DNA of 64,000 nt from Acinetobacter genomosp. 15BJ. Its GTDB lineage: Bacteria; Pseudomonadota; Gammaproteobacteria; Pseudomonadales; Moraxellaceae. The notes under the pieces were generated by a model. That model made no database searches, was not told where the DNA came from, and worked only from the letters and a program-made list of their open reading frames with translations. A program made the position numbers and the translations under genes. Shown here in pieces: positions 25,569 to 33,641 of the stretch (positions are counted from its first letter, which is position 1; every line of letters begins with the position of its first letter). The stretch is taken from NCBI RefSeq assembly GCF_000400715.1, contig NZ_KE007347.1, positions 939,680-1,003,679 on the forward strand, read 5' to 3'.

Positions 25569-26379
25569 CACGACCCTCCTGTTGCATATTTTTGATACTG
25601 GTCAATTCACTTTGTAACTGTTGCCAAGATGGAATATTAAAGTCTCGTTCCAGTAAGGTCGGCTTAACCCCACAAACTTGATAGGTATATTGTAAGAGCT
25701 GCCAAACTGGATCACTAATTGCTGCACCATGTGTATCGATCAATAGGTTTTTTTCAACTTGTTCATGGCCAGCAACATGTAAGTAACGAATCCGATCTTT
25801 GGGCATCGCATCAATAAAACCATACGCATCACTGCCATGATTAATACTGTTCACATACACATTATTCACATCAAGTAGCAATTCACAGTCTGCTTTTAGC
25901 AGCACTTCACGCACAAATTCCGCTTCACGCATTTCTGCATTTGGCATCAAATAGGTGGAGACATTTTCAATCACCAGTCTCTGCCCTAATATATCCTGCA
26001 CCCGTAAAATACGTTCTGCCACATAATTCGCAGCAGCTTCGGTCATAGGAATCGGTAATAGATCATATAAGTAACCACCATCATGGGTATAGCTTAAATG
26101 TTCTGAGTAAATTTGGGCTTTATAGTGTTGTAGAAATTTTTTAACCTGCTGGATAAACTCAAGATTTAAAGCATGCGGTCCGCCAATGGATAAAGACAAT
26201 CCATGACAAATTAAAGGTGCTTTCTCAACACATTTGGCTAGAAGTTTGGCATGCCGACCACCAAAGCCCATCCAGTTTTCAGGAGCAACTTCAATGAAAT
26301 CTGGATGAGTATCGGCATTTAAAAACGCATCAATAAACTCACGCCTTAAGCCTAGACCTACACCAACCAATTCAGACAT
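25519..26379 (-). CDS. hvfB: DUF692 multinuclear iron-dependent oxidase (MNIO, HvfB-like)
   Basis: 286-aa TIM-barrel enzyme of the MNIO family that modifies cysteines of RiPP precursors, for example to thiooxazole or oxazolone-thioamide groups that bind copper. Metal-ligand motifs are present: HGLSLSIGG (about residues 59-67), EHLSY, VIENVS, LLDVNNVYVN and LHVAGH, with a late LLERDF. It lies 70 bp after the precursor gene with a hairpin between, and overlaps the DUF2063 gene. Product chemistry here is inferred from characterised Haemophilus and Caulobacter systems. Confidence 0.92.
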   Translation of the reverse strand: MSELVGVGLGLRREFIDAFLNADTHPDFIEVAPENWMGFGGRHAKLLAKCVEKAPLICHGLSLSIGGPHALNLEFIQQVKKFLQHYKAQIYSEHLSYTHDGGYLYDLLPIPMTEAAANYVAERILRVQDILGQRLVIENVSTYLMPNAEMREAEFVREVLLKADCELLLDVNNVYVNSINHGSDAYGFIDAMPKDRIRYLHVAGHEQVEKNLLIDTHGAAISDPVWQLLQYTYQVCGVKPTLLERDFNIPSWQQLQSELTSIKNMQQEGRDEGKANILSHYAATVL

Positions 26380-26401
26380 GCTTAAAACTCCTATGATTGA
26401 A

Positions 26402-26434
26402 ATGATGTCGATCTAAGCTTTAGACCGACATCAT
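26402..26434 (-). promoter_or_regulatory. Intercistronic hairpin between precursor and MNIO genes
   Basis: A 14-bp stem with one mismatch and a 5-nt loop (arms TGATGTCGATCTA / TAGACCGACATCA plus an A-T pair) lies just after the precursor stop. No T-run follows on the transcribed strand. It could stabilise the precursor mRNA or partially reduce downstream expression, giving more peptide than enzyme. Confidence 0.65.
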
Positions 26435-26449
26435 CCATGATTGAATGGA

Positions 26450-26758
26450 CTATTTGGCGCCGCACTTGCCGTCAGCCACTTTTTTATCCGCACCGCATTT
26501 TGCATCAGCAGCTTTCTTGGCTGCACCACACTTCGCATCGGCTGCTTTTTTCGCTGCGCCACATTTGGCTTCAGCAGACTTTTGCTGTTGTTTTGCTTTA
26601 TTTGCACCACATTTCGCTTCACCACACTTTCCGTCAGCGGCTTTGCTTGCATGTGTTTCTGTTGCAGCCGTCGTTGCTGCAACAGATACTTGGGTTACAC
26701 CAGCGACTGATAATGCTAACAGTGCTGCAACAGAGGTCATTGAATTAAGTTTGCTCAT
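26450..26758 (-). CDS. hvfA: HvfA/bufferin-type RiPP precursor with six KCG motifs
   Basis: 102-aa exported peptide. The signal peptide spans roughly residues 1-28 (ALLALSVAG, cleavage near VSVA). The mature part is Lys/Ala-rich and carries six Cys, each in a KCG motif, with spacings of 5, 16, 11, 11 and 11 residues. Cys residues of this type are substrates for the MNIO enzyme, and modified peptides of the bufferin/HvfA class sequester copper in the periplasm. AAGGA lies 9 nt before the ATG. It is the first gene of a five-gene operon beginning at a putative ECF promoter. Copper as ligand is inferred. Confidence 0.9.
   Translation of the reverse strand: MSKLNSMTSVAALLALSVAGVTQVSVAATTAATETHASKAADGKCGEAKCGANKAKQQQKSAEAKCGAAKKAADAKCGAAKKAADAKCGADKKVADGKCGAK
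26453..26566 (-). repeat. Tandem 33-bp repeats within the precursor gene
   Basis: Three in-frame 11-residue units (KCGAAKKAADA twice, then KCGADKKVADG) plus a partial fourth unit, KCGAK. The units suggest growth of the number of metal sites by duplication. They produce spurious long open frames on the opposite strand. Confidence 0.85.
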
Positions 26759-26809
26759 TTTTCTATTCCTTTTAAGGTAAATGCTCGGTTTGTACAGAGG
26801 TACATAAAG

Positions 26810-26838
26810 TTAGACGGCGTAAATTCCAATTTATTACA
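26810..26838 (-). promoter_or_regulatory. Putative ECF promoter of the hvfA operon
   Basis: On the minus strand the element starts TGTAAtAAAtTG and ends CCGtCTAA over 29 nt. It agrees at 19 of 29 positions with the divergent element at 26862-26890. The predicted start lies about 47 nt before the hvfA ATG. Confidence 0.72.
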
Positions 26839-26861
26839 GTGCAAATAAAAAAAATTATCTA

Positions 26862-26890
26862 TGTAAGAAACTGCATCCTCACCCGACTAA
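26862..26890 (+). promoter_or_regulatory. Putative ECF promoter of the DoxX gene
   Basis: On the plus strand the element starts TGTAAgAAAcTG and ends CCGaCTAA, the same length and layout as the hvfA element facing the other way. The transcript would begin about 30 nt before the DoxX start codon. Confidence 0.7.
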
Positions 26891-26923
26891 TGATCATTCA
26901 ATCCTATTCGGTGTGAAATTATC

Positions 26924-27529
26924 ATGAAGAACTTTTTTTATTCTCTCGCTCAGCACTATCAAAACATTTGCGCTACGTTGAAGCATACAGATGGTATCGC
27001 GGCACTTGCCTTACGTTGCTATCTCGTTCCTATTTTTTGGATGGCAGGCACAAATAAGTTGATGCATTTCCAAGATACAGTGGAATGGTTTGGCAATACC
27101 GATTGGGGCCTAGGTTTACCCTTTCCACATATCATGGCAGCACTGGCAACTTCGACGGAACTTGCTGGAGCTGTGCTTTTAACACTCGGTCTTTTGACAC
27201 GTTGGATTAGCATTCCATTGATCGTTACCATGTTAGTGGCGATTGTCACTGTACACTTACCAAACGGCTGGCAAGCCATTGCTGATCCCAATGCTCCCTT
27301 TGCCAATGCACAAGTACTCGCCTCTGCTGAAAAACTGAAAGCAGCTCGGGAAATTTTACAAAACTATGGCAATTATGACTGGCTAACATCCAGTGGCTCA
27401 TTGGTGATTTTGAATAATGGAATTGAATTTGCTGTTACTTATCTCATCATGTTATTGGCTTTAATCGTATTGGGTGGTGGCCGTTATTTCAGTTTAGATT
27501 ATTGGATAAAGCAAAAATTTTCGAAGTAG
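26924..27529 (+). CDS. DoxX-family membrane protein of the RiPP locus (HvfX-like)
   Basis: 201-aa inner-membrane protein with about four helices, opening with ALALRCYLVPIFWMAGTNKL (residues about 26-45), then LATSTELAGAVLLTLGLLTR, LIVTMLVAIVTVHL, and a C-terminal LIMLLALIVLGGGRYF. DoxX proteins are frequent partners of DUF692/DUF2063 operons and are proposed to help with maturation or redox linkage. It is divergent from hvfA across 165 bp holding two matching ECF-type promoters. The exact biochemical role is not established. Confidence 0.88.
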   Translation: MKNFFYSLAQHYQNICATLKHTDGIAALALRCYLVPIFWMAGTNKLMHFQDTVEWFGNTDWGLGLPFPHIMAALATSTELAGAVLLTLGLLTRWISIPLIVTMLVAIVTVHLPNGWQAIADPNAPFANAQVLASAEKLKAAREILQNYGNYDWLTSSGSLVILNNGIEFAVTYLIMLLALIVLGGGRYFSLDYWIKQKFSK

Positions 27530-27579
27530 CTTTGTTAAAATGATTTCAGCATCAATAAAGTCAGGAAGCTGACCGCAAT

Positions 27580-27595
27580 ATTACAATTTTGTCAT
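27580..27595. promoter_or_regulatory. CusR/CopR-type box before the two-component genes
   Basis: ATTACAA-tt-TTGTCAT, close to the ATGACAA-nn-TTGTCAT dyads bound by copper-responsive OmpR-type regulators. It lies 65 bp upstream of the response-regulator start, suited to autoregulation. Confidence 0.65.
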
Positions 27596-27659
27596 TTATA
27601 AAAATCTGATTATCTTTGACGCTAAAATGACATGATAAAACTTTGGGCTCGATGAAAGC

Positions 27660-28343
27660 ATGCGAATACTTCTTGTTGAAGATGAACAAAAAACAGGTGA
27701 TTATCTCCAAAAAGGCTTAACTGAAGCTGGCTATGTGACGGACTGGAGTCAGGATGGCATTTCAGGTCTCCATCATGCCGTCACAGAACAATATGACCTG
27801 ATTATTTTAGATGTCATGCTTCCAAAGCTGGATGGCTGGAAAATCCTCACTGAAATTCGCAAAGTAAACACCTTCCTCCCTGTCCTGTTTCTTACCGCGA
27901 AAGACCAAATCGAAGATCGCGTTAAAGGTTTAGAGTTGGGTGCAGATGACTTCCTGATTAAACCCTTTGCCTTTGCCGAACTGCTTGCACGTATTAAAAC
28001 CCTATTAAAACGTGGGCAAATTAAAGAAGAGCAAACCTTTTATGCTGTTGCAGACCTGCATCTCGACTTGATTAAACGCCGTGTGGTGCGTTCAGGACAA
28101 CGCATTGATCTGACAGCCAAAGAGTTTTCATTATTAGAGCTATTTATGCGCCGCCAAGGTGAAGTCTTGCCTAAATCACTGATTGCTGCACTGGTTTGGG
28201 ATATTAATTTTGATAGCGATACAAACGTGGTCGAAGTCGCAATTCGTCGATTGAGAAATAAAATTGATACCGATTTTAGCCCCAAACTGATTAGAAACAT
28301 TCGTGGCATGGGCTATGTTCTAGAGATAGAAGATGAGAACTAG
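27660..28343 (+). CDS. Heavy-metal response regulator (CusR/CopR-like)
   Basis: 227-aa OmpR-family regulator. The receiver has EDEQ at residues 8-11, Asp51 in [19 protein letters not shown] and the ADDFLIKPF lysine. A winged helix occupies about residues 130-222 ([24 protein letters not shown]). The sequence type matches the CusR/CopR/PcoR group that senses copper or silver through its kinase. It overlaps the kinase gene by 11 bp. Its location next to a copper-type RiPP locus supports a copper role. Similar dyads lie before this gene and before a small peptide gene downstream. Confidence 0.92.
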   Translation: MRILLVEDEQKTGDYLQKGLTEAGYVTDWSQDGISGLHHAVTEQYDLIILDVMLPKLDGWKILTEIRKVNTFLPVLFLTAKDQIEDRVKGLELGADDFLIKPFAFAELLARIKTLLKRGQIKEEQTFYAVADLHLDLIKRRVVRSGQRIDLTAKEFSLLELFMRRQGEVLPKSLIAALVWDINFDSDTNVVEVAIRRLRNKIDTDFSPKLIRNIRGMGYVLEIEDEN

Positions 28344-29715
28344 ATTATTTCGCTCAATCGGCTTTCGAATCAGTTTTATTTCCACCTTATTTACGATTCT
28401 GATCTTGATCGTTATGGGAATATTCGTCAATCAGCATGTGGTCAATTATTTTTACCAACAAAACCAAAAAGAAATTGAAGGCAAGATTCAGTTGATCGAA
28501 AACCTATTCCAACAAAAACCAAGCAATTTTAAAGATGGTTTAGATGAGGCCTTGATTGGGCACGATAATTTGGTGATTCAGATTAAACTGGCAAATGGTC
28601 AGACCATTTATAACAAAAAGAATAATCACACCGATCTTAGCCAATTAATTCAAACTAAAAATGGGCAATGGATTAATTGGAAAAATAAAGATCAGAGTTA
28701 TCAAGGCATCATGGTCAATAAGGTTCTTCGCTATGGAGATACCAATCAAAACATGCAAATCATTGCTGCAATTGAAGTCACCGATAATTATTACTTCCTG
28801 CACTCATTTAAACAGCAGTTGCTCATGGTTGGTCTACTCGGTGTGATTGGCCTGATGTTCTTAGGTTGGTTGGCAACTTGGCAAGGTCTAGGCCCTATTC
28901 GAAACATGGCAAGACTTTCAGAAAATATATCTGCAAATAACCTTTCCAACCGTCTAGATCTGAAAAATATCCCAATTGAACTTGCACCATTAGCCACGGC
29001 ATTCAACGACATGTTGGATCGCTTAGAAATTTCGGTAGATAAACTTTCTGCGTTCTCAAGTGATTTGGCTCATGAAATCAGAACCCCAATCAATAATTTG
29101 ATGATGCAAACACAAGTTTCCTTAACAAAGCCAAGAACAATTGAGCAATATCAAGACGTACTTTTTTCAAATTTGGAAGAATATGAACATTTGGCAAAAA
29201 TGATTTCAGATATGCTGTTTCTGGCAAAATCGGATCATAACCTCGCATTAAAAAACAAAAAAGAAATCGATTTAAAGCAAGAAATGAAGATCCTATTTGA
29301 ATACTTTGAAGCATTTGCTTCAGATAAGAACATCCATTTAGAGCAAACAGGTCAGGCATATATTGAAGCTGAACCTGCGATGATCCGTCGAGCCTTTAAT
29401 AATTTAATCTCGAATGCAATTAAGTATGGTGAGCCAGACTCGCTTTTAGAAGTCAAGCTGATCCAAGATTCTCAGCACTCGATCATTCAAATTAAAAATA
29501 AAGTGTCTGCTGAAATGCAGGCTTTAAACCCTTTACAGCTGTCTCGTTTCTTTGACCGCTTTTATCGTCTGGACTCATCACGACACAAGGCCGAAGATGG
29601 AACAGGGCTAGGGCTAGCCATTACCAAGTCGATTATCGAAATTCATGGTGCTGAAATTGATGTGTTTATCGAGGAGGAGAACATCGTCTTTCGCATGATT
29701 TTTCCAGCGAAATAA
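28333..29715 (+). CDS. Heavy-metal sensor histidine kinase (CusS/CopS-like)
   Basis: 460-aa membrane kinase with TM1 near residues 10-32 and TM2 near 164-186. A periplasmic sensor of about 130 residues lies between them, followed by a HAMP domain. The H-box is [12 protein letters not shown], the N-box is [12 protein letters not shown], and [12 protein letters not shown] completes the ATP lid. The classical DNG of the G1 box is degenerate (IKNKVS), as in CusS-like kinases. It overlaps the regulator gene. I see no clear His/Met metal cluster in the sensor, so copper is inferred from family and place. Confidence 0.91.
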   Translation: MRTRLFRSIGFRISFISTLFTILILIVMGIFVNQHVVNYFYQQNQKEIEGKIQLIENLFQQKPSNFKDGLDEALIGHDNLVIQIKLANGQTIYNKKNNHTDLSQLIQTKNGQWINWKNKDQSYQGIMVNKVLRYGDTNQNMQIIAAIEVTDNYYFLHSFKQQLLMVGLLGVIGLMFLGWLATWQGLGPIRNMARLSENISANNLSNRLDLKNIPIELAPLATAFNDMLDRLEISVDKLSAFSSDLAHEIRTPINNLMMQTQVSLTKPRTIEQYQDVLFSNLEEYEHLAKMISDMLFLAKSDHNLALKNKKEIDLKQEMKILFEYFEAFASDKNIHLEQTGQAYIEAEPAMIRRAFNNLISNAIKYGEPDSLLEVKLIQDSQHSIIQIKNKVSAEMQALNPLQLSRFFDRFYRLDSSRHKAEDGTGLGLAITKSIIEIHGAEIDVFIEEENIVFRMIFPAK

Positions 29716-29769
29716 CTTTGTTCGCTTGATCCATTAGCGGTCAGATCAATTTGAGTGAGGATATTGGAG

Positions 29770-29803
29770 GGATCATAAAATTAACCAGTAAATTTTATGA
29801 TCC
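29770..29803. terminator. 13-bp perfect hairpin between kinase and small peptide genes
   Basis: Arms GGATCATAAAATT / AATTTTATGATCC with an 8-nt loop, between convergent genes. Only a short T tract follows, so it is a weak or factor-assisted terminator. Confidence 0.6.
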
Positions 29804-29820
29804 TTTGGGGGAACCAAGGA

Positions 29821-29970
29821 TTACTTTGATGGGCCTTGACCATTATTGCCTTGTATAGTGGCATTACGTTCTTGGTTTTTTTCTAAGAAAATTAAACCAC
29901 CATCTGCATAACTTAAGCTGGCTGTTGCTGCAAACGATAGGATGAAGATAAGTTTAACGAATGCTTTCAT
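29821..29970 (-). CDS. 49-aa secreted peptide, putative two-component target
   Basis: Small gene read by direct translation: start ATG at 29970, stop TAA at 29821. The product begins MKAFVKLIFILSFAATAS with signal-peptide cleavage near SYA, leaving a mature peptide of about 27 residues rich in Gly, Asn and Gln (ending NNGQGPSK). An AGGT-type ribosome-binding site lies 9 nt upstream. A dyad ATGACAA-tt-TTGTTAT lies 73-88 bp upstream, the same type as that before the response regulator. No homologue is recognised; a periplasmic metal-related accessory peptide is a guess. Confidence 0.7.
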   Translation of the reverse strand: MKAFVKLIFILSFAATASLSYADGGLIFLEKNQERNATIQGNNGQGPSK

Positions 29971-30042
29971 GTCTATTTTACCTATGTTCTCTTAACTCTC
30001 TATAAGATAGAACAAGCTCCCCAACAACAGCATGACCTGAAA

Positions 30043-30058
30043 ATGACAATTTTGTTAT
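30043..30058. promoter_or_regulatory. CusR/CopR-type box before the small peptide gene
   Basis: ATGACAA-tt-TTGTTAT matches the box at 27580-27595 in spacing and in 6 of 7 bases per arm when compared with the ideal dyad. It points to co-regulation of the peptide with the two-component genes. Confidence 0.65.
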
Positions 30059-30106
30059 TTAACTCAATAACAAACTGCTTTGCTTTCTTCGTCCAATTAT
30101 TTCAAT

Positions 30107-31582
30107 CTACTCAGTTAAGTGATGAGGGTTTAAAACACTAAAAATCTGCTCCAAAACCTGCCCAATCGCAAGAATTTCATGATCCATATTGGGCAAACCA
30201 TCTATTTCTAATCCGACTGGTAATTTTGATTTTGTGCCACATCCGATTGGTAAGCTCAGCCCAGGTAAACCAATATTACTCCCCGGATCGGTATTGCGGA
30301 TCAGTCTTTGAAAATTTTCAATTGAGCTCACATGCTCATCCACAAGCGGTGCAACAATTGCTGATGTTGGAAAAATTAAAGCATTGAGTTGATGTTCACA
30401 GAAGGTTTGCTCATAGAGTGAAAGCAACTGTGGTCGAGCCATTGTGATCGCATTCTGATATAAAGGTTCTACCGCCACAGAATGACCAGTTTCATCCACA
30501 ATCAATTCAGGCAAAATATTCTGCTTAAATAATTGCTGCACATCTGGGCTTGAAATTTGCTCCACAATAGCGTCTATATCTATTCCGATTTCATGCTTCT
30601 TTAAATATTCAATCAAATCATATTTGCCTTCGTAGATCACCACAGGAAATGAAATACGATGATTCAATTGCTCCAACTCAGGCATTTCTACACTGATGAT
30701 TTCAATCCCTGCATTTTTTAAAAGTTGCAGTGCCTGATCAGCCTGCTGCTGAACCTCTTCTTGCAGATTATCCCAGAAATATGTACATATCCCAAGCCTG
30801 ATGGGTTGCGTCGATATAGACGCTGGGATTTGTTGTTTGGTAATCAATTGATCAATCAATATGATATCGGATACCGAATGTGCCATTGGGCCTGCGGTAT
30901 CTCGCGTATGAGAGATTGGAGTAATACTCTCTTGAGCATAGCGTCCAACTGTTGGACGAAAACCGACACAGCCATTCAATGCACTGGGTAGTCTGACCGA
31001 TGCACCTGTATCAGTCCCGATTGCAATTGGAACCATACCTGCAGCAACCGCGACTGCACTCCCCGAAGAAGAACCACCTGCGATATATAAGGGATTGGCA
31101 GCATTACGAGTGCCAATCACACCCTCAATATGCATTGCAGTATTGTAGCCTGTGACCCCAAATGCCAGCTCATGCATATTGGCTTTACCTACAACAATCG
31201 CACCTTGATCAATCAATGCTTGGATCACTGGAGCCGTTGCTTTGGGTCTAAATCTTGTTAAAGCAGGTGTTCCTGCCGTATTGCTAAAACCAGCAACATG
31301 AATATTATCTTTAACCGCGAGCAAGACCCCGATTAATGCAGGGCAAGGTTTGCCTTCTGCAATATATTGATCCCAAAATTGAGCTTGTCGAAGCGCTCCA
31401 GCATAATCAAGACTGATAAAAGCATTGAGGGATTGCTGAGCATCAATCTTTTCGAAATAGTGATATACCAATTGTTCACAAGAAATTTTGCGCTCAACAA
31501 CCAATGCTGTAATTTCATTGATTGTTGCTTTATCAAGATGAATACGTTGATCTAAAGCTACTTTTTCTTTCATATTTGACAT
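30107..31582 (-). CDS. Amidase signature family hydrolase
   Basis: 491-aa Ser-cisSer-Lys amidase. Lys91 lies in LLAVKDNIHV, the cis-Ser in GGSSSGS (residues 169-175), and the nucleophile Ser196 in GTDTGASVRLPS. These enzymes hydrolyse amide bonds in many substrates. The sequence does not let me distinguish between GatA-like, indoleacetamide-hydrolase-like and other amidases. The tRNA amidotransferase role is unlikely, as no gatB or gatC is present. It is followed upstream by LuxR and AraC regulator genes on the same strand. Confidence 0.9.
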   Translation of the reverse strand: MSNMKEKVALDQRIHLDKATINEITALVVERKISCEQLVYHYFEKIDAQQSLNAFISLDYAGALRQAQFWDQYIAEGKPCPALIGVLLAVKDNIHVAGFSNTAGTPALTRFRPKATAPVIQALIDQGAIVVGKANMHELAFGVTGYNTAMHIEGVIGTRNAANPLYIAGGSSSGSAVAVAAGMVPIAIGTDTGASVRLPSALNGCVGFRPTVGRYAQESITPISHTRDTAGPMAHSVSDIILIDQLITKQQIPASISTQPIRLGICTYFWDNLQEEVQQQADQALQLLKNAGIEIISVEMPELEQLNHRISFPVVIYEGKYDLIEYLKKHEIGIDIDAIVEQISSPDVQQLFKQNILPELIVDETGHSVAVEPLYQNAITMARPQLLSLYEQTFCEHQLNALIFPTSAIVAPLVDEHVSSIENFQRLIRNTDPGSNIGLPGLSLPIGCGTKSKLPVGLEIDGLPNMDHEILAIGQVLEQIFSVLNPHHLTE

Positions 31583-31667
31583 TGTGACTTAAAATCCATT
31601 TAAGTAGTTATGTTTATAATTTGTACCGTTTTCAGTTTATTAGATATCCTCAAAATTGAGGAGATCA

Positions 31668-32381
31668 TTAAGAATGCATCAATGCAGCCATTTCGGTACG
31701 ATTATGACAACCCATTTTTTTCATGGCACTTTTCAAATGCGTTCTAACCGTGGTAAAGCTGATATCAAGTAAATTGGCAACATATTTGTCACTCAATCCC
31801 TTACTCACTAACATGACCACTTCTTGCTCCCGTGGAGTCAAAAAATATTGGGGTGATAAATCTATAGGCAAGGCTTGAGTCATATAAGGTTCGAGTAGAT
31901 TTAAGATCCTTTTCTCTCGTTCACTAAACATAATCGAGTCTTTGGCACGCCAAATACGCAAATCGCCAATATCTATCCCATCCCGAACAAAATAAATATT
32001 TAAACCATGATACAGACCATAAGGGCGTAGAAACTCATTGTAATAATCCGTTTTTTTTAGTTCTGATATCGAAATGATTTCATTAACAAAAGTTGCTTGT
32101 TGCCGTTCCCGCAGCCGAGACGTAATCGGGTCATCGTGCTGCCAAATACGGTCATATTCTAGAATTGCTTTGGGATCGATTTGCCACATAATACCTTGTT
32201 TGGATAGATGCTGCTTTGCGTCCCAAATATAAGAAGCAGCAAAATCAGCTCTTAATAAAGTCGCGATATCCACCAAGACTGTTTCACGTAAACGCTCTTG
32301 TCCTTTTCCTGAACCTAATTTCCATAGTATTTCTGAAAAAAGACTAAACTCGGATGGACTTAAATCGTGTTCTAAAAGCAT
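31668..32381 (-). CDS. LuxR-family transcriptional regulator
   Basis: 237-aa regulator with a C-terminal LuxR helix-turn-helix (LTPREQEVVMLVSKGLSDKYV, then LLDISFTTVRTHLKSAMKKMG, residues about 176-230). The N-terminal sensory region is GAF-like. It lacks the conserved autoinducer-binding tryptophan pattern of true quorum-sensing LuxR proteins as far as I can see. It lies 85 bp from the amidase gene, which it might regulate. Effector unknown. Confidence 0.87.
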   Translation of the reverse strand: MLLEHDLSPSEFSLFSEILWKLGSGKGQERLRETVLVDIATLLRADFAASYIWDAKQHLSKQGIMWQIDPKAILEYDRIWQHDDPITSRLRERQQATFVNEIISISELKKTDYYNEFLRPYGLYHGLNIYFVRDGIDIGDLRIWRAKDSIMFSEREKRILNLLEPYMTQALPIDLSPQYFLTPREQEVVMLVSKGLSDKYVANLLDISFTTVRTHLKSAMKKMGCHNRTEMAALMHS

Positions 32382-32506
32382 AACCTGCTACCTTTCTATC
32401 TTCCTGACACCTGTCCACTCTAAAATAAAGATGAACAGTTATTCCCTTTTGTTTATTTCGCTTTCCTCTATCTTTTATATGCTACTGAATCATTATTTTC
32501 TACACT

Positions 32507-33526
32507 TCATTTTTTTAATCGGCTTGCATGAGGCGTTTTGCCATACCAGCGTTTATAAGCATGAATAAAACTAGCGGGTTCGGCATAGCCTAACCATTCA
32601 GAAATTTGCTCAATTGAAGTTTGTGTTGAAGACAAATAGGAGCTTGCCATAATTTCCCGGACTTCCTCCCTGATTTTAATAAATGTGGTGTGTTCTTGCG
32701 CCAAATAACGACGTAAAGTACGGGAGTTTAGATATAAACGATCTGCGACTTCTTCCATCGCTGGAATTTCCCCTTTGGTATTCATAAGGATGTGTTGCAC
32801 TTGATCGGTATATTTCTTTTGAGATTGCCGTTTATCCAGTATTTCTCGGCATTGTTGCTCAGCTGAATGTAGCACCAGCTCATTTGCCATACTCAGCTTT
32901 TGATCAATTTTTTCAGCATTCAATATAATAAAGCTTTTCGATCCACCAAATTCAGGCGTCACCCCAAACAATTCATGATAAGGCTGTATTTCTCCGCAGG
33001 GCTGAAAGTCAAACACTACTTTGTGGCAGAGATTCTCCCGAATCAAATCGTGTTGGACGGTTATCAGTGCGGCAATATCTCGCTCAATAATGAATTGCCG
33101 TAATATTTGAGGAATTCCCTCATCTACCTGTATATCAATTCGAATACTATTGGTCTCTGGTGGCTCTGATACCACAAACTGACTAAAGGCAAAAGATAAA
33201 GGAAAATAGGCCAAAGCAAAGTTCAAGGCTTCACGAATATTCGCACTACTAATCAAGCCTAAGCCTAGAGAACCAAAGGTGGTAAAGTGATAACGCTGAC
33301 CCACCTCCAAGCCAAGCAAAGGTCTTTGGCTAAATGTCTCGACTAAATTGCGAATCAGCTGTAATTCCTGCTGCCCAGTTACCAACATATTTGGATCAAG
33401 CAACTGTTGTTGCTCCAGTCCTGTTCCCTTGAGGATCTGTAAATGACTAACGCCCAGTTCAACTGCAAAATCTGCCATGAGACGAACACTATGGATACTA
33501 CGTTGATATGACCATAAGTAGTTCAA
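32507..33526 (-). CDS. AraC-family regulator with arabinose-binding-like N-domain
   Basis: 339-aa regulator. The N-terminal half resembles the OruR/AraC_binding_2 group (GLEVGQRYHFTTFGSLGLG), and the C-terminal AraC helix-turn-helix pair runs from EEVADRLYLNSRTLRRYL to IEQISEWLGYAEPASFIHAYKRWYGKTP (about residues 255-335). It is divergent from the Baeyer-Villiger-type monooxygenase gene across 115 bp. Activation of that gene by a ketone or alkane-derived compound is the expected role. Confidence 0.92.
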   Translation of the reverse strand: MNYLWSYQRSIHSVRLMADFAVELGVSHLQILKGTGLEQQQLLDPNMLVTGQQELQLIRNLVETFSQRPLLGLEVGQRYHFTTFGSLGLGLISSANIREALNFALAYFPLSFAFSQFVVSEPPETNSIRIDIQVDEGIPQILRQFIIERDIAALITVQHDLIRENLCHKVVFDFQPCGEIQPYHELFGVTPEFGGSKSFIILNAEKIDQKLSMANELVLHSAEQQCREILDKRQSQKKYTDQVQHILMNTKGEIPAMEEVADRLYLNSRTLRRYLAQEHTTFIKIREEVREIMASSYLSSTQTSIEQISEWLGYAEPASFIHAYKRWYGKTPHASRLKK

Positions 33527-33641
33527 ACCTATTTTCTCAATGTCCTCTAATCACAATATTTTGTCCTGATCCATCCTCTAAATCAATGCATGAAACGATT
33601 ATTCTGCAAGCAATACATGATACTTTTCACTTGAGTCCGTT

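Noticed and set aside
26453..26566. Repeats that might be taken for a small CRISPR-like array
   Set aside because: Units are adjoining, in frame and coding; there are no spacers and no cas genes.
26437..26780. Three long overlapping open frames on the plus strand opposite hvfA
   Set aside because: They come from the tandem KCG repeats and lack ribosome-binding sites; their products are low-complexity Cys/Phe/Ala/His strings.
30107..31582. Amidase as the allophanate hydrolase partner of the carboxylase
   Set aside because: It lies 30 kb away, lacks the C-terminal allophanate-hydrolase domain length and is not linked by regulation.
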